A stretch of 64,000 nt of DNA from Vreelandella titanicae BH1 (GCF_000336575.1 NZ_AOPO01000002.1:124006-188005); one strand, 5' to 3'; shown: positions 54,391-63,793, counted from the first letter of the stretch. A program made the numbers and translations. Notes: generated by a model from the sequence alone, not told the origin.

Positions 54391-55761
54391 ATGCGGCACC
54401 TATACCTAATGCGGCATGCCAAGGCTAAACAGCCCAGTGGCGACATGACCGACCACCAAAGGCCGTTGCGAAAGCGTGGTAAACGTCAGGCAGCGGCGAT
54501 GGCGCATGTGCTTCAGCACTGGCAAGCGTTAGAAGGCGGGATTTACGCCAGTACAGCGGCTCGCACGCGGGAAACCTTCGACGAGATCGCAGCGCAACTG
54601 CCTGATCGTACCCTGGTCAATCAGGTTCACTTCGATGAAGACCTTTACACGTTCGATGGTGGCGGGCTGCAGGCATGGCTCGAATCGCTGCCGAATGAAG
54701 CCGAAAGGGTGCTGGTGATTGGGCATAACCCGGCGCTGCATGATCTGGCTCGTTGGCTCGACAAGACCGCGCCGCATTCGCTGCCCACCGGGAGCGTGCT
54801 GCATTTCACGCTGTCCGGCTCTTCCTGGGAAAGCGTGAGGCAGGGCGGAGCCAAGCTGGCAGGGTGCCAGACCCCGGAAGCGGCCAGTTATCCTCTTTTT
54901 CAGCGCCTTGCCCCCCGACCACCCAAACGCAATAACGACACTACCAGCCGCATTCGTGACATGCTGGAGCACCAGTATCAGATGATCCGTACCTTGGAAG
55001 CTGGTGTCATCGCAGGTGTTGATCCTGAGTTCCTGCACCAGTACCGGGTCAATCTGCGTCGTAGCCGGGCAGTGGGTGAATCCGTGCGCGCCATTACCCG
55101 AGTGCCTGGCCTGAAAAAGATGCTTAAGCGGCTCAAGCAACGTGCCCAGGCTACCAGTGACCTGCGTGATATTGATGTGTTTCTGGAGGATATAGCCAAG
55201 ACGCCCCCGCCGCTCACTTCTGGTAGTCGCCAGGGATTGATGCAGTGGCTCCAGGCTTGCCAGCGGGAGCGCCACCAGGCGCTATGTCAGCAGTTAAGTG
55301 CACCGGCGTATGCTGAAGAGATGGAGGCATGGCAGCACTTTATCGCTTCCGATGACGTTGGTAAGGCACTTTCGAAACTGACGCCAAAGCGTATCCGTAC
55401 GGTACTGAATGAGCGTATCGCACGCCACGATGAAGACCTTGCAGCACTTTCGTTGGATACCCATGACACCGGGTTCCATGAACTGCGTAAGGGCGTGAAG
55501 CGGATTCGCTACCTGGCTGATCTGGATCCAGAGACCCCTGAGCCGTTTCTGTCCCAATTGAAGCACCGCCAGCGCCTGCTCGGGGAGTATCAAGACCTGT
55601 GTTCCCGCCAGGCCTGGTTGGATGCCTTTGTCGCAAACCCCGATAACGACTCGCAGCAACAGCAGGAGTGTGTTCAGTGGCGCGATTCGTTAGAGAAGCC
55701 GAAGCTTGTGCTGCGCAAAGAAGTATTGGCGTTGGAACCTCTGGCCAACGTGTCCCCGTAA
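54391..55761 (+). CDS. SixA-type histidine phosphatase fused to CHAD domain
   Basis: 456 residues from the ATG at 54391 (GGGAG seven bases upstream). Residues 1-165: histidine phosphatase of the SixA kind (LYLMRHAKAKQPSGD with R8-H9, later VLVIGHNPALHDLARWL). Residues about 195-450: CHAD helical domain with paired basic motifs (EFLHQYRVNLRRSRAV, then HELRKGVKRIRYLADL), which binds polyphosphate. A single-chain SixA-CHAD protein could link a phosphohistidine or polyphosphate substrate to binding; this is inference. Confidence 0.9.
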   Translation: MRHLYLMRHAKAKQPSGDMTDHQRPLRKRGKRQAAAMAHVLQHWQALEGGIYASTAARTRETFDEIAAQLPDRTLVNQVHFDEDLYTFDGGGLQAWLESLPNEAERVLVIGHNPALHDLARWLDKTAPHSLPTGSVLHFTLSGSSWESVRQGGAKLAGCQTPEAASYPLFQRLAPRPPKRNNDTTSRIRDMLEHQYQMIRTLEAGVIAGVDPEFLHQYRVNLRRSRAVGESVRAITRVPGLKKMLKRLKQRAQATSDLRDIDVFLEDIAKTPPPLTSGSRQGLMQWLQACQRERHQALCQQLSAPAYAEEMEAWQHFIASDDVGKALSKLTPKRIRTVLNERIARHDEDLAALSLDTHDTGFHELRKGVKRIRYLADLDPETPEPFLSQLKHRQRLLGEYQDLCSRQAWLDAFVANPDNDSQQQQECVQWRDSLEKPKLVLRKEVLALEPLANVSP

Positions 55762-55799
55762 CAACGTAATTAGGTAGCCTTGCCGCCAATCGTTACGCG

Positions 55800-55838
55800 A
55801 TATATGATTCGTATATGCTTCATATTCGTTTCATATAT
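55800..55838. promoter_or_regulatory. Palindromic array before the ParD-like gene
   Basis: ATATATGA and TCATATAT form the outer arms, with inner GTATATG and CATATTC half-sites, 12 bases before the gene. Such arrays are typical of autoregulating antitoxin-like proteins. Confidence 0.5.
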
Positions 55839-55849
55839 TAGGTGGTGTG

Positions 55850-56056
55850 ATGGGTATCGTTAAGATCAATGACCAGTTGCATGAGGATATTCGCAAGGCA
55901 AGCACTGTCATGGTGCGCTCAATCAATGCCCAGGCAGAGTACTGGATAAAGGTGGGCATGCTGGCTGAGGCCAATCCGGGAATGACCTTCTCTGACATCA
56001 TGCGTGAGCAAATGAAGCAAGCCGACGTTGAAGTAAGGAAGGTGGTCGGTGAGTGA
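55850..56056 (+). CDS. ParD-like family protein
   Basis: 68 residues. The pattern VKINDQLHEDIRKAS, then MVRSINAQAEYWIKVGMLAE and a Met-rich tail fits the ParD_like family (a ribbon-helix-helix antitoxin relative). Its end overlaps the start of the methionine aminopeptidase gene by eight bases, so they form one unit. No toxin of the ParE type is present. It may regulate the operon or act on the aminopeptidase; both are inference. Confidence 0.82.
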   Translation: MGIVKINDQLHEDIRKASTVMVRSINAQAEYWIKVGMLAEANPGMTFSDIMREQMKQADVEVRKVVGE

Positions 56057-56840
56057 GCTGACGCTAAAAAGCGAGGAGGAGTTGCGTTTGATGCGGGAAG
56101 CCGGACGGCTACTCGGATTGGTGTTCAGTCATCTCGACCAACGGATAGCGCCCGGCGTATCCACCATGGCTATTAACGATTGGGCCGAGCGTTATATCGT
56201 CGATCAATTGCAGGCTCGCCCGGCCAGTAAGGGGCAATACGATTATCAGTACGTATTGAATGCCTCAGTCAACCACGTGGTGTGCCATGGCATTCCATCC
56301 GATAAGCAAATACTCAAAATAGGCGATATCGTCAATGTCGACATTACCCTGGAGAAAGACGGCTTTATTGCTGACTCCAGTAAGATGTATCTGATCGGTG
56401 ATGTGACTCCCTATGCCAAGCGCCTGGTCGATAAAACCTACGAGGCCATGTGGCAAGGAATACACGCGGTCAAGCCTGGTGCTACGTTGGGTGATGTAGG
56501 CTACGCAATTCAGCAATATGCCGAAAAACACGGATACTCTGTCGTTCGTGAGTATTGTGGCCATGGCATTGGTCGCGAAATGCATGAAGAGCCGCAGGTG
56601 CTGCATTACGGGAAGAGAGGCAGAGGCCTGGCGTTGAAAGAAGGGATGGTGTTTACCATCGAGCCTATGATTAATCAGGGCAGGGCCAAGATAAAAACCA
56701 AGCGGGATGGCTGGACGGTGGTGACCAGTGACAAGAAATTGTCTGCTCAGTGGGAGCATACGGTAGCGGTCACATCCTCTGGTTTCGAAGTGCTAACACT
56801 CCGTGATGACGAGTGCCTCCCTACTGAGATTAACCCATAA
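56049..56840 (+). CDS. map: Type I methionine aminopeptidase
   Basis: 263 residues, GTG start inside the preceding gene. Metal ligands are visible in GDIVNVDITLEKDGFIADSS, CGHGIGREMHEEP, FTIEPMI and WEHTVAV (two Asp, one His, two Glu), and the family's HVVCHGIPS is present. It removes initiator methionine from new proteins. The housekeeping map gene normally sits beside rpsB; this copy with a ParD-like partner is probably an accessory paralogue. Confidence 0.93.
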   Translation: MSELTLKSEEELRLMREAGRLLGLVFSHLDQRIAPGVSTMAINDWAERYIVDQLQARPASKGQYDYQYVLNASVNHVVCHGIPSDKQILKIGDIVNVDITLEKDGFIADSSKMYLIGDVTPYAKRLVDKTYEAMWQGIHAVKPGATLGDVGYAIQQYAEKHGYSVVREYCGHGIGREMHEEPQVLHYGKRGRGLALKEGMVFTIEPMINQGRAKIKTKRDGWTVVTSDKKLSAQWEHTVAVTSSGFEVLTLRDDECLPTEINP

Positions 56841-57037
56841 CGGCCATGATCTATCCTCCTTCGTTTAAGCGCCCTGTATGTTTAAGGGCCGTAGCCTGAA
56901 ATCGATCTGGCGAAGCATATCAGGTGCGTTAAGCTGAAATGGTGGATGTGGCATAGCTAGGCATGCTTTCTCTTGCATGGAGTCTATGATTCACCTATTC
57001 CATATCGCTTAACAGCTAAATGAAAAGGATGTCTACG

Positions 57038-58345
57038 ATGGCGAAAAAACCGACAGGTAAAGGCAATACGCCAGCGGGTGAGTCACTCGCCACTGTTTCA
57101 TGCGGTACCGAAAAATTGCTATTGGCAGCCTTAGAGCGGGGCGGCAGTTGCCTTGAAACCGGGCGCTTTCTGATTAGCTATCGTGAGGGGCGGGTAGAAG
57201 AGGGCATTAAGTCGCTAAAAGCCCAGAAATTTCGCATCGCTGATGCGCGGGATTTCACCGATCAAGCCGTTAGCCTGGAAGATGCCGGAGATGCTGAGGC
57301 AATGGTATTTCCGGAGATTGGAGTAGCGCTGGTAGGCGGCGATGCCCTACAGCAGCATGGCATGAGTGCGCTGGGTAAAGTAGCCGCGGATAGTCCCATC
57401 GAAATTATTGAGCCAGAGTATTTCGCTTTTTCTGAAAATTCTGAATATCTACGGGGTTTTTTGCGGGCAGCCAGCACCATCGCTCGTGATCTTGGCGTTG
57501 AGCTGGATTTGGAAGAAGGCGAAGAGAACCTTGAAGAGGACGCCCTTCGGCCAACTTGGGGGCTAAAACGCTGTAAGGTGCCGCAAAGTAGCTGGAGTGG
57601 CGCGGGTATAAAAGTCGCCGTTCTGGATACCGGGATGGATCTTGGCCACCCGGATTTCGAGGGTAGGGAGTTCGTTACCCGCTCATTCGTCGGGGAGCCG
57701 GTGCAGGATATTAACGGGCACGGTACTCACTGTATCGGCACGGCCTGTGGCCCCCAGGCGCCCGGTGAAAACACTCAGCGTTACGGGATCGCGTATGAGG
57801 CGCAGGTCTTCGTCGGCAAGGTGCTGACCAACTCGGGCAGCAGTACCGGGGCGGGCGTTCTCGCTGGCCTAAACTGGGCCATAGCCAACCGCTGTGAAGT
57901 GATCTCGATGTCGCTTGGCAGCCAGAGCCCGGTGCAGGCCGCCTACACCCATGCTGGTGAAGCGGCGCTGCGTAATGGGTGCCTCGTTATCGCTGCAGCG
58001 GGAAATTCTGCAACCAATACAGGGGCGCCTGCCAACTCGCCTACCGTGATGTCGGTGGCGTCTCTCGATCCGAACCTGAAGCCTTCCAGCTTTTCCAATC
58101 ATGGCAAGATCGAAATTGCCGCGCCTGGGCGCGATATCTTCTCCTCATGGCCCCGGCCCACTCGCCATAAGACGATCAGTGGCACCAGCATGGCGGCACC
58201 ACACGTGGCAGGCTGCGCGGCACTGTGGGCACAGTCTGATGCCTCATTACGGGGAAGGAAACTGTGGCAACAGCTAGTGGCTTCGGTGCAAGAGCTGCCA
58301 TCACCTGAATCCCGCGTGGGAGCTGGATTGGTACAATCGCCTTGA
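57038..58345 (+). CDS. Subtilisin-like serine protease, cytoplasmic
   Basis: 435 residues from the ATG at 57038 (AAGGA nine bases upstream; in-frame ATGs at 57020 and 57029). Catalytic triad: D197 in VAVLDTGMDLGHPDF, H228 in INGHGTHCIG, S384 in ISGTSMAAPHVAG, with oxyanion N323 in AAAGNSATN. Residues about 40-130 resemble a propeptide-like region (GRFLISYREGRVEEGI; IEIIEPEYFAFS). There is no signal peptide, so it should act in the cytoplasm unless exported another way. A small I9-like gene follows. Confidence 0.92.
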   Translation: MAKKPTGKGNTPAGESLATVSCGTEKLLLAALERGGSCLETGRFLISYREGRVEEGIKSLKAQKFRIADARDFTDQAVSLEDAGDAEAMVFPEIGVALVGGDALQQHGMSALGKVAADSPIEIIEPEYFAFSENSEYLRGFLRAASTIARDLGVELDLEEGEENLEEDALRPTWGLKRCKVPQSSWSGAGIKVAVLDTGMDLGHPDFEGREFVTRSFVGEPVQDINGHGTHCIGTACGPQAPGENTQRYGIAYEAQVFVGKVLTNSGSSTGAGVLAGLNWAIANRCEVISMSLGSQSPVQAAYTHAGEAALRNGCLVIAAAGNSATNTGAPANSPTVMSVASLDPNLKPSSFSNHGKIEIAAPGRDIFSSWPRPTRHKTISGTSMAAPHVAGCAALWAQSDASLRGRKLWQQLVASVQELPSPESRVGAGLVQSP

Positions 58346-58414
58346 TGTTGGGCGACGCACTGGGCAGGCGCTCCTTTCTGGCCGCTCAGTGCTCTTACTA
58401 TGGAGATATGCCAG

Positions 58415-58654
58415 ATGCCAACGGTAGCGCTATGGTTGATCACTATTTCCAGCGATCAACCGATAAATGAAATGGCCACGCGCCTCAGCGCTGAAGGATT
58501 AACCATCCAGGAGGTGCTGGAGGAGATCGGCTGTATTACCGGCTCGGCTGACGATGCCACGGCGGAACGGCTGAAAAAGATCAAAGGCGTAGTGGATATA
58601 GCGCCTGATATGCAGATCGATATGGGGCCACCGGGCTCTGAGGAGACTTGGTAA
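58415..58654 (+). CDS. Small I9-like (protease propeptide/inhibitor) protein
   Basis: 79 residues from the ATG at 58415 (GGAG nine bases upstream). The pattern ALWLITISSDQPINEMATRL followed by ATAERLKKIKGVVDIAPDMQ fits the short beta-alpha-beta fold of I9-type subtilase propeptides. It lies 69 bases after the subtilase gene on the same strand, so it may be a separate inhibitor or folding helper for that protease. The family match is from pattern only. Confidence 0.65.
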   Translation: MPTVALWLITISSDQPINEMATRLSAEGLTIQEVLEEIGCITGSADDATAERLKKIKGVVDIAPDMQIDMGPPGSEETW

Positions 58655-58710
58655 GCTCGGTAAATATTTCACTGGGCTTAATGACGCTATGGTTTTAGTG
58701 GAGATGTGAT

Positions 58711-59196
58711 ATGGCAACCCTCGCAAAGAACACTGTTTGCCTTTGGTACGATGGTGGTGCAGAAGAGGCAGCACGCTTTTACGCTGATACCTTTCCTGAT
58801 TCGTTTGTCAGGGCGGTTCATCACGCACCGGGAGACTTTCCATCGGGTAAGCAAGGGGATGTATTGACCGTCGAGTTTACCGTGATGGGCATTCCGTGCC
58901 TTGGACTCAACGGCGGGCCTGGGGTTACGCACAATGAGTCGTTCTCTTTTCAGGTCTCAACGAATGACCAAGCCGAAACGGATCGCTATTGGAATGCCAT
59001 TGTTAGCAATGGTGGAGAGGAAAGCGCCTGTGGCTGGTGCAAGGATAAATGGGGAATATCGTGGCAGATAACGCCTGCCGTGCTGATTAACGCCGTTACC
59101 AATCCTGACCCTGCCGCCGCTAAGCGCGCATTCGACGCAATGATGCAGATGAGAAAAATCAACGTCGCTGACATTGAGGCGGCGCTTCACGGTTGA
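58711..59196 (+). CDS. PhnB-like/3-demethylubiquinone methyltransferase-fold protein
   Basis: 161 residues. Pattern of PF06983 (VOC superfamily): NTVCLWYDGGAEEAARFYAD, FPSGKQGDVLTVEFTVMGI, then NESFSFQVSTNDQAETDRYW and CGWCKDKWGISWQITP. Despite the old family name, members are not methyltransferases; the function is open. GGAG precedes the ATG. Confidence 0.88.
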   Translation: MATLAKNTVCLWYDGGAEEAARFYADTFPDSFVRAVHHAPGDFPSGKQGDVLTVEFTVMGIPCLGLNGGPGVTHNESFSFQVSTNDQAETDRYWNAIVSNGGEESACGWCKDKWGISWQITPAVLINAVTNPDPAAAKRAFDAMMQMRKINVADIEAALHG

Positions 59197-59380
59197 GTAT
59201 AGGATTGGTTGACTCTTCGTTTAAATTAAGAATATTTCGCAAATCGGCTTAACTAGGCATTATGAGCATTGAACCTCAATATGTCGCTTACCATTAGCCA
59301 CGTCAGGAAATCCTGATCTCACCGGTGTTTCCCGGTAGGTGGCGGGTGGAGTAAAGCTATCCAGTTTCCGGAAGCAGGTA

Positions 59381-60493
59381 ATGATGATGAGTAAGCATGT
59401 GCCAATACCCACCGAATGGCAGGCCGATTTTCTGCTTAAGCAATACTCGCTGTCGCACCGACTTGGCTACTCGTTGTCTGGCGTGGTGTTGGTGTTTTTA
59501 CCCATTTTTACTATTTTGGACGCGACACTGGTCAGCTACGCTGATGGGGAGTTGATATGGAAACATATTCTCTTCCGCCTGCCCGCCGTTATTCTGGCGA
59601 TTACTTTTTTGCTGCTCCATCATAAGAAAGACCCGGGCTTTTGGGCTTATCCGCTATTGCTGACGTTGAATCTTTCAATAGTGGGCATGATGGCTGCCAT
59701 GTTTGTATTGCACTATTCGGAGCAGGGCGGACGTCTTCTTTACATCACCCAGGGGCTAACCTTGGTCATTATTACTGTGGCTACAGCGACCGTCTACGGT
59801 GTTAGAGATCTGGCTTTGATATACGGCTTGCCGCTTACGGCAGTAATCGCTTTTATTGTTTTTTCAGGCAGCCCGTTTCCAGATAACCCCATTCATTTGA
59901 CCTTCATTCCCGCTGCGATAGGCATAGGTGTAGTCATTGCCACTATGCTTTACCAGGAACACCAGCGTACTTTTATTGCCAGCCAGCAACTTGAGCATAG
60001 TGCTTTGACCGACGCGCTGACTGGCTTACCCAACCGGCGTTCGATGCAAACAGACTTACAGGCAGAGTGGAGTCGTGCTAAGCGTGAAGAACAGTATTTT
60101 GCCGTGTTGATGGCGGATTTGGATCGCTTCAAGGCTGTAAATGACCAGCATGGTCATGAAGTGGGTGATGAGGTGCTCACCATTCTTGCTACACGGTTCA
60201 CTAATACTCTTCGGGGTGGAGACCGGGTTGCCCGCTGGGGAGGAGAGGAATTTTTGCTACTGATTCCAAGCGCCACCGAAGAGAGCGCTATGGCCGTCGC
60301 CGAAAAGGTACGTCGAGCAGTTGCTGAGCCGCCCTTTGCCACCTCAGCAGGCAACTTGGCGGTTACATTGAGCCTGGGTGTTGCGCTTCACCGCCAGACC
60401 GAGAGCATTGACGAAGTGATCAGTCGCGCCGACAAGGCGCTTTACCGTGCTAAGCAAGAAGGCCGCAACCGCGCGGTACTGGCTGGCGATTGA
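59381..60493 (+). CDS. Membrane diguanylate cyclase (GGDEF), second
   Basis: 370 residues; three adjacent ATGs at 59381-59389. Six hydrophobic segments at about 25-195, then a GGDEF domain (LTDALTGLPNRRSMQTDLQA) with GGEEF in ARWGGEEFLLLIP and I-site RGGD five residues upstream. It is an active, product-inhibited c-di-GMP synthase by motif. It is not closely similar to the cyclase at 52703 in its membrane part. A palindrome TCAGGA-AA-TCCTGA lies near 59303. Confidence 0.92.
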   Translation: MMMSKHVPIPTEWQADFLLKQYSLSHRLGYSLSGVVLVFLPIFTILDATLVSYADGELIWKHILFRLPAVILAITFLLLHHKKDPGFWAYPLLLTLNLSIVGMMAAMFVLHYSEQGGRLLYITQGLTLVIITVATATVYGVRDLALIYGLPLTAVIAFIVFSGSPFPDNPIHLTFIPAAIGIGVVIATMLYQEHQRTFIASQQLEHSALTDALTGLPNRRSMQTDLQAEWSRAKREEQYFAVLMADLDRFKAVNDQHGHEVGDEVLTILATRFTNTLRGGDRVARWGGEEFLLLIPSATEESAMAVAEKVRRAVAEPPFATSAGNLAVTLSLGVALHRQTESIDEVISRADKALYRAKQEGRNRAVLAGD

Positions 60494-60526
60494 TCGGGCA
60501 CGGTATTTTCTGGAATTGCTTCAAAC

Positions 60527-61291
60527 TCATAACGCATCTAACACATCAAAGTGATCGCAGTAAGCTATATCCACGAGCTCGACTTGGATATGGCTAGTTT
60601 TTAACGCTGCAACAAAATCGTGTGTTTGTTGGCGAAAAGCGGGCGGATCGCTTTCGGCGATCACCACTTGGCATGAGGGTAGTTTGCTGGAATCGGCAAA
60701 TATAGGACTTAACGCAAGCGCTTGGGGTGGAGTGAGCTCCAGCGCTTCGTTAACGTAGGTATCCACCAATGGTGTTAGGTCATAAACGCCGCTAACCAGT
60801 ATCAACTTATCAATGGGTATATCACCACTGGCGGCTACCCAGTAGGCTAGCTGGGCACCGGCGCTATGGCCGCCTAATACAATAGACCACACGCCACCGT
60901 TATCCGCGAGGGCGTTGCATGCCGCCCCAATCCCCTCAATGCATTGGCTCACCATGGTGTTAATGGAGGTTTCCGGTGCTAAGCCGTAACCCAGGGAGGC
61001 GAAGGCCATACCACGGGCCAGGTAGCGTTCAGCCAGAAAGTCCGTCGCGGTGTTATCCAGCGCCTGCCAGTAGCCGCCGTGAATAAATAGCATCAATGGC
61101 CAGGGGCCCGCGGTACTTTCCGGGACGAACAGGTTGAGACGGGCCGCCGGATCTTCACCGTAGCGCAGGGTAATCGGCTGGTGGCGTGCCACCAGGTCGA
61201 TACCTAAAGCTGCCTGGCGCGTTAAAGTGGCTTCGAAATCCCGAGCGAAATGGCTCGGCGAGTAGGCGAGGTTCAGGGGTATTTCAGTCAT
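60527..61291 (-). CDS. Kynurenine formamidase, alpha/beta-hydrolase type
   Basis: 254 residues. The oxyanion string LMLFIHGGYWQALD and nucleophile elbow LGGHSAGAQLAYWV, then a C-terminal HFDVL with the likely catalytic histidine. HGGYW is the family mark of this eukaryote-like formamidase, different from metal-dependent KynB. It hydrolyses N-formylkynurenine. It is the third gene after kynA and kynU, 12 bases after kynU. GAGGT lies before the ATG. Confidence 0.88.
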   Translation of the reverse strand: MTEIPLNLAYSPSHFARDFEATLTRQAALGIDLVARHQPITLRYGEDPAARLNLFVPESTAGPWPLMLFIHGGYWQALDNTATDFLAERYLARGMAFASLGYGLAPETSINTMVSQCIEGIGAACNALADNGGVWSIVLGGHSAGAQLAYWVAASGDIPIDKLILVSGVYDLTPLVDTYVNEALELTPPQALALSPIFADSSKLPSCQVVIAESDPPAFRQQTHDFVAALKTSHIQVELVDIAYCDHFDVLDAL

Positions 61292-61303
61292 AACATACCT
61301 CTA

Positions 61304-62533
61304 TTAGGTAACGGCATCACGCACATGAAACTGCGGATCCTGGTACTCACCGCTTTCCATTACCTCGCGGAAGTGCTGGGCGGCCTGCCAAACATCTTCA
61401 AAACTGAGATACAGCGGGGTAAAACCAAAACGCATTAGGCCGGGTTCCCGGTAGTCGCCGATCACACCGCGGGCAATCAAGGCTTGAACGATAGCGTAGC
61501 CGTTTTGACTATCCACCAGTGATACCTGGCTGCCGCGCTCACTGGCTGATGGGGTTATATCGTCAATATTATGAGTGGTAAAAATATCGCTTAAACACTC
61601 TCGAAACAGGTCGCTCATTGCCAGACTTTTTTCTCTCAGCGCCTGCATGTCCACCTCGCTCCATAGGGCGAGTGAGGCTTCCAGAGCGGCGTAGGCAAGT
61701 GCCGAATGGGTGCCAGTGCGAAAGCGGGAAATATCCCCCGCTGGGGTGTAATCCGCTTCAAAAGCGAAGGGCGATGCATGGCCGTGCCAGCCGGAAAGCG
61801 GCTGCCAACCTTTGTCTTGGTGATCGCTATGCACGTATAAAAAAGCTGGCGCGCCAGGGCCGCCGTTAAGGTACTTGTACGTACAGCCTACGGCGTAGCG
61901 AGCACCGCAACCGTTTAGATCAATGGGCAGTGCGCCTGCGGAATGGGCCAAATCCCAGATGACTTCCGCGCCGTGGTCGTGCACCAGTTTCGTGGTGGTG
62001 GCTATATCGCGTAATTTGCCAGTACGGTAATTAACTTGGCTCAGTACCACCACGGCTACACCGTCGAGGTGTTCGGCCAAGTTGCCTCCTTCGGGCAGGA
62101 AGCGGTGCTCGGCGCCACTCACCTGGCAATAGCCTTGGGCGATGTAGCCATCGGTCGGGAAGTTGCCGCCTTCGCTAAGAACCGCCTGGCGACCCTCCTT
62201 GCCTTGGCCGAGGATATACCCCAGCAGCTTGAAGATATTTAGCGTGATATTGTCAGTGACGCTTACCTCACCGCGTTGCGCACCAATCACCGGGGCTAGC
62301 AGATTGCCCAAGCGTTCCGGAGCATCGAACCAGCCCTGGTTCCAGCCTTTGATCAGTTGGTCGCGCCATTGATCCAGAGTCTCATCGACCGCCTGTTTGG
62401 CGGCCTTCGGTTGAGCGCCCAGTGAGTTCCCATCAAGATAAAGCACGCCTTCAGGCAGGGCGAAATGGCTTTTAAAGTCTGCCAATGGGTCTTGGCGGTC
62501 ACGCTCACGAACACTATCCAGGCTTACAGGCAT
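61304..62533 (-). CDS. kynU: Kynureninase
   Basis: 409 residues, PLP enzyme of aminotransferase fold class V. Start LYLDGNSLGAQPKAAKQAVD, VIWDLAHSAGALPIDLNGCG, and PLP lysine K220 in GCTYKYLNGGPGAPAFLYVH. It splits kynurenine to anthranilate and alanine. It lies between kynA and the formamidase gene; length is normal for the family. GGAGC precedes the ATG. Confidence 0.96.
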   Translation of the reverse strand: MPVSLDSVRERDRQDPLADFKSHFALPEGVLYLDGNSLGAQPKAAKQAVDETLDQWRDQLIKGWNQGWFDAPERLGNLLAPVIGAQRGEVSVTDNITLNIFKLLGYILGQGKEGRQAVLSEGGNFPTDGYIAQGYCQVSGAEHRFLPEGGNLAEHLDGVAVVVLSQVNYRTGKLRDIATTTKLVHDHGAEVIWDLAHSAGALPIDLNGCGARYAVGCTYKYLNGGPGAPAFLYVHSDHQDKGWQPLSGWHGHASPFAFEADYTPAGDISRFRTGTHSALAYAALEASLALWSEVDMQALREKSLAMSDLFRECLSDIFTTHNIDDITPSASERGSQVSLVDSQNGYAIVQALIARGVIGDYREPGLMRFGFTPLYLSFEDVWQAAQHFREVMESGEYQDPQFHVRDAVT

Positions 62534-62616
62534 ATGGCTGCTCCGAAAAATTGTATGTCGCTGTTTTGAATATCAAGACGGTAGTTAAACTGGGTGCGCA
62601 GCAGCGCGCCAAGTGC

Positions 62617-63453
62617 TTATATCGTCGTCCGAACACTCCACAGTTCCGGGAAGAACTGAAGATCCAGCGCTTTGACCAGATAGTTCACCCCAGCCGTTCC
62701 GCCTGTGCCGCGTCTATAGCCAATGATACGCTCGACCGTTTTCATGTGGCTGAATCGCCAGCGCTGAAAGTTGAATTCGACATCCACCAATTTTTCAGCA
62801 AGCTCGTATAGATCCCAGTGTTGTTCGCTGTTGCGGTAGATTTCCGTCCAGACCGCTTCCACCTCACTACTGGCGGTGTAGGGAATACTCCAATCGCGTT
62901 GGGTTTTGCTTTCCGGGATGCTGAAACCGCGTTTGGCAAGCAGCTGCAGCACGATATCGTAAAGACTGGGCGAGTGGAGGGATTCCTGAAGTTTTTGGTA
63001 GTGTTTGGGTTTTGATCTGTGGGCTTCGATTAGCTTGGCGTTCTTGTTACCCAACAGGAATTCCATTTCCCGATATTGATAGGACTGAAACCCAGAGCTT
63101 TGGCCAAGGCTGTCTCGGAAGCTGGCATAGTCGGCGGGGGTCATGGTGACCAACACTTCCCAGGCCTTGATAAGCTGTTCCTGAATTCTGGAAACCCGCG
63201 ATAGCATCTTGAAAGCAGGGCGCAGGTTATCTTCTTGAATATGCGCTGCGGCACCATGAGCTTCGTGAAGGCAAAGTTTGATCCATAGCTCCGATACTTG
63301 ATGGATAACGATGAAGAGTAATTCATCGTGTTCATCAGAAGCCGGATTTTGGCAAGCAAGCAAAGGTTCCAGATCCAGGTACTGGCCGTAGCTAATATCC
63401 TGATCCCAATGAATGGCTTCATTATCGACGCTGTTTTCTTCAGGAGTCGTCAT
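62617..63453 (-). CDS. kynA: Tryptophan 2,3-dioxygenase
   Basis: 278 residues from the ATG at 63453; the frame extends to 63525 but without a better start. Haem dioxygenase marks: YGQYLDLEPLLACQNP, LFIVIHQVSELWIKLCLHE and C-terminal GYRRGTGGTAGVNYL. It opens the indole ring of tryptophan to N-formylkynurenine. It is the first gene of the kynA-kynU-formamidase operon; together they give anthranilate. Confidence 0.96.
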   Translation of the reverse strand: MTTPEENSVDNEAIHWDQDISYGQYLDLEPLLACQNPASDEHDELLFIVIHQVSELWIKLCLHEAHGAAAHIQEDNLRPAFKMLSRVSRIQEQLIKAWEVLVTMTPADYASFRDSLGQSSGFQSYQYREMEFLLGNKNAKLIEAHRSKPKHYQKLQESLHSPSLYDIVLQLLAKRGFSIPESKTQRDWSIPYTASSEVEAVWTEIYRNSEQHWDLYELAEKLVDVEFNFQRWRFSHMKTVERIIGYRRGTGGTAGVNYLVKALDLQFFPELWSVRTTI

Positions 63454-63561
63454 TTTATTCTGCCTTGGTTGCTGTGCAATGTGTGGTTGTTGTCGTTTGT
63501 TTGCAAGCCTGTTCTTTAGGTTCACCTAAGTCCCAGAGTATACCGGCGGCGAGCTTCAGAC

Positions 63562-63587
63562 CCTGCTCGATAATCGTTTCGAGCAGG
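63562..63587. promoter_or_regulatory. Inverted repeat upstream of kynA
   Basis: CCTGCTCGA/TCGAGCAGG with an 8-base spacer, 109 bases before kynA. It could be an operator or a terminator-like hairpin. The 340-bp gap 63454-63793 shows nothing else of note. Confidence 0.4.
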
Positions 63588-63793
63588 TACTGATACGATC
63601 ACAGTGTTTTATGAGAAAGGTGATCTTGAGCAATGCTATGTCGACATTCCCTTTCTCCCTAAGCTTGCAAAGTGATGTGTGAACGTCGGATATTGAACTT
63701 GGTAGCTACTTTTTTCACTAGCTAGGCATTCATTGTCTAGCTTTTCATAGACCGGCTTTTACTGACGAATGCCTACTATAAGGAAGAACCATA

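Noticed and set aside
59303..59380. c-di-GMP (GEMM) riboswitch before the second diguanylate cyclase, because of CCCGGTAGGTGGCGGGT
   Set aside because: The required upstream half of the GEMM fold is not recognisable; only a partial resemblance.
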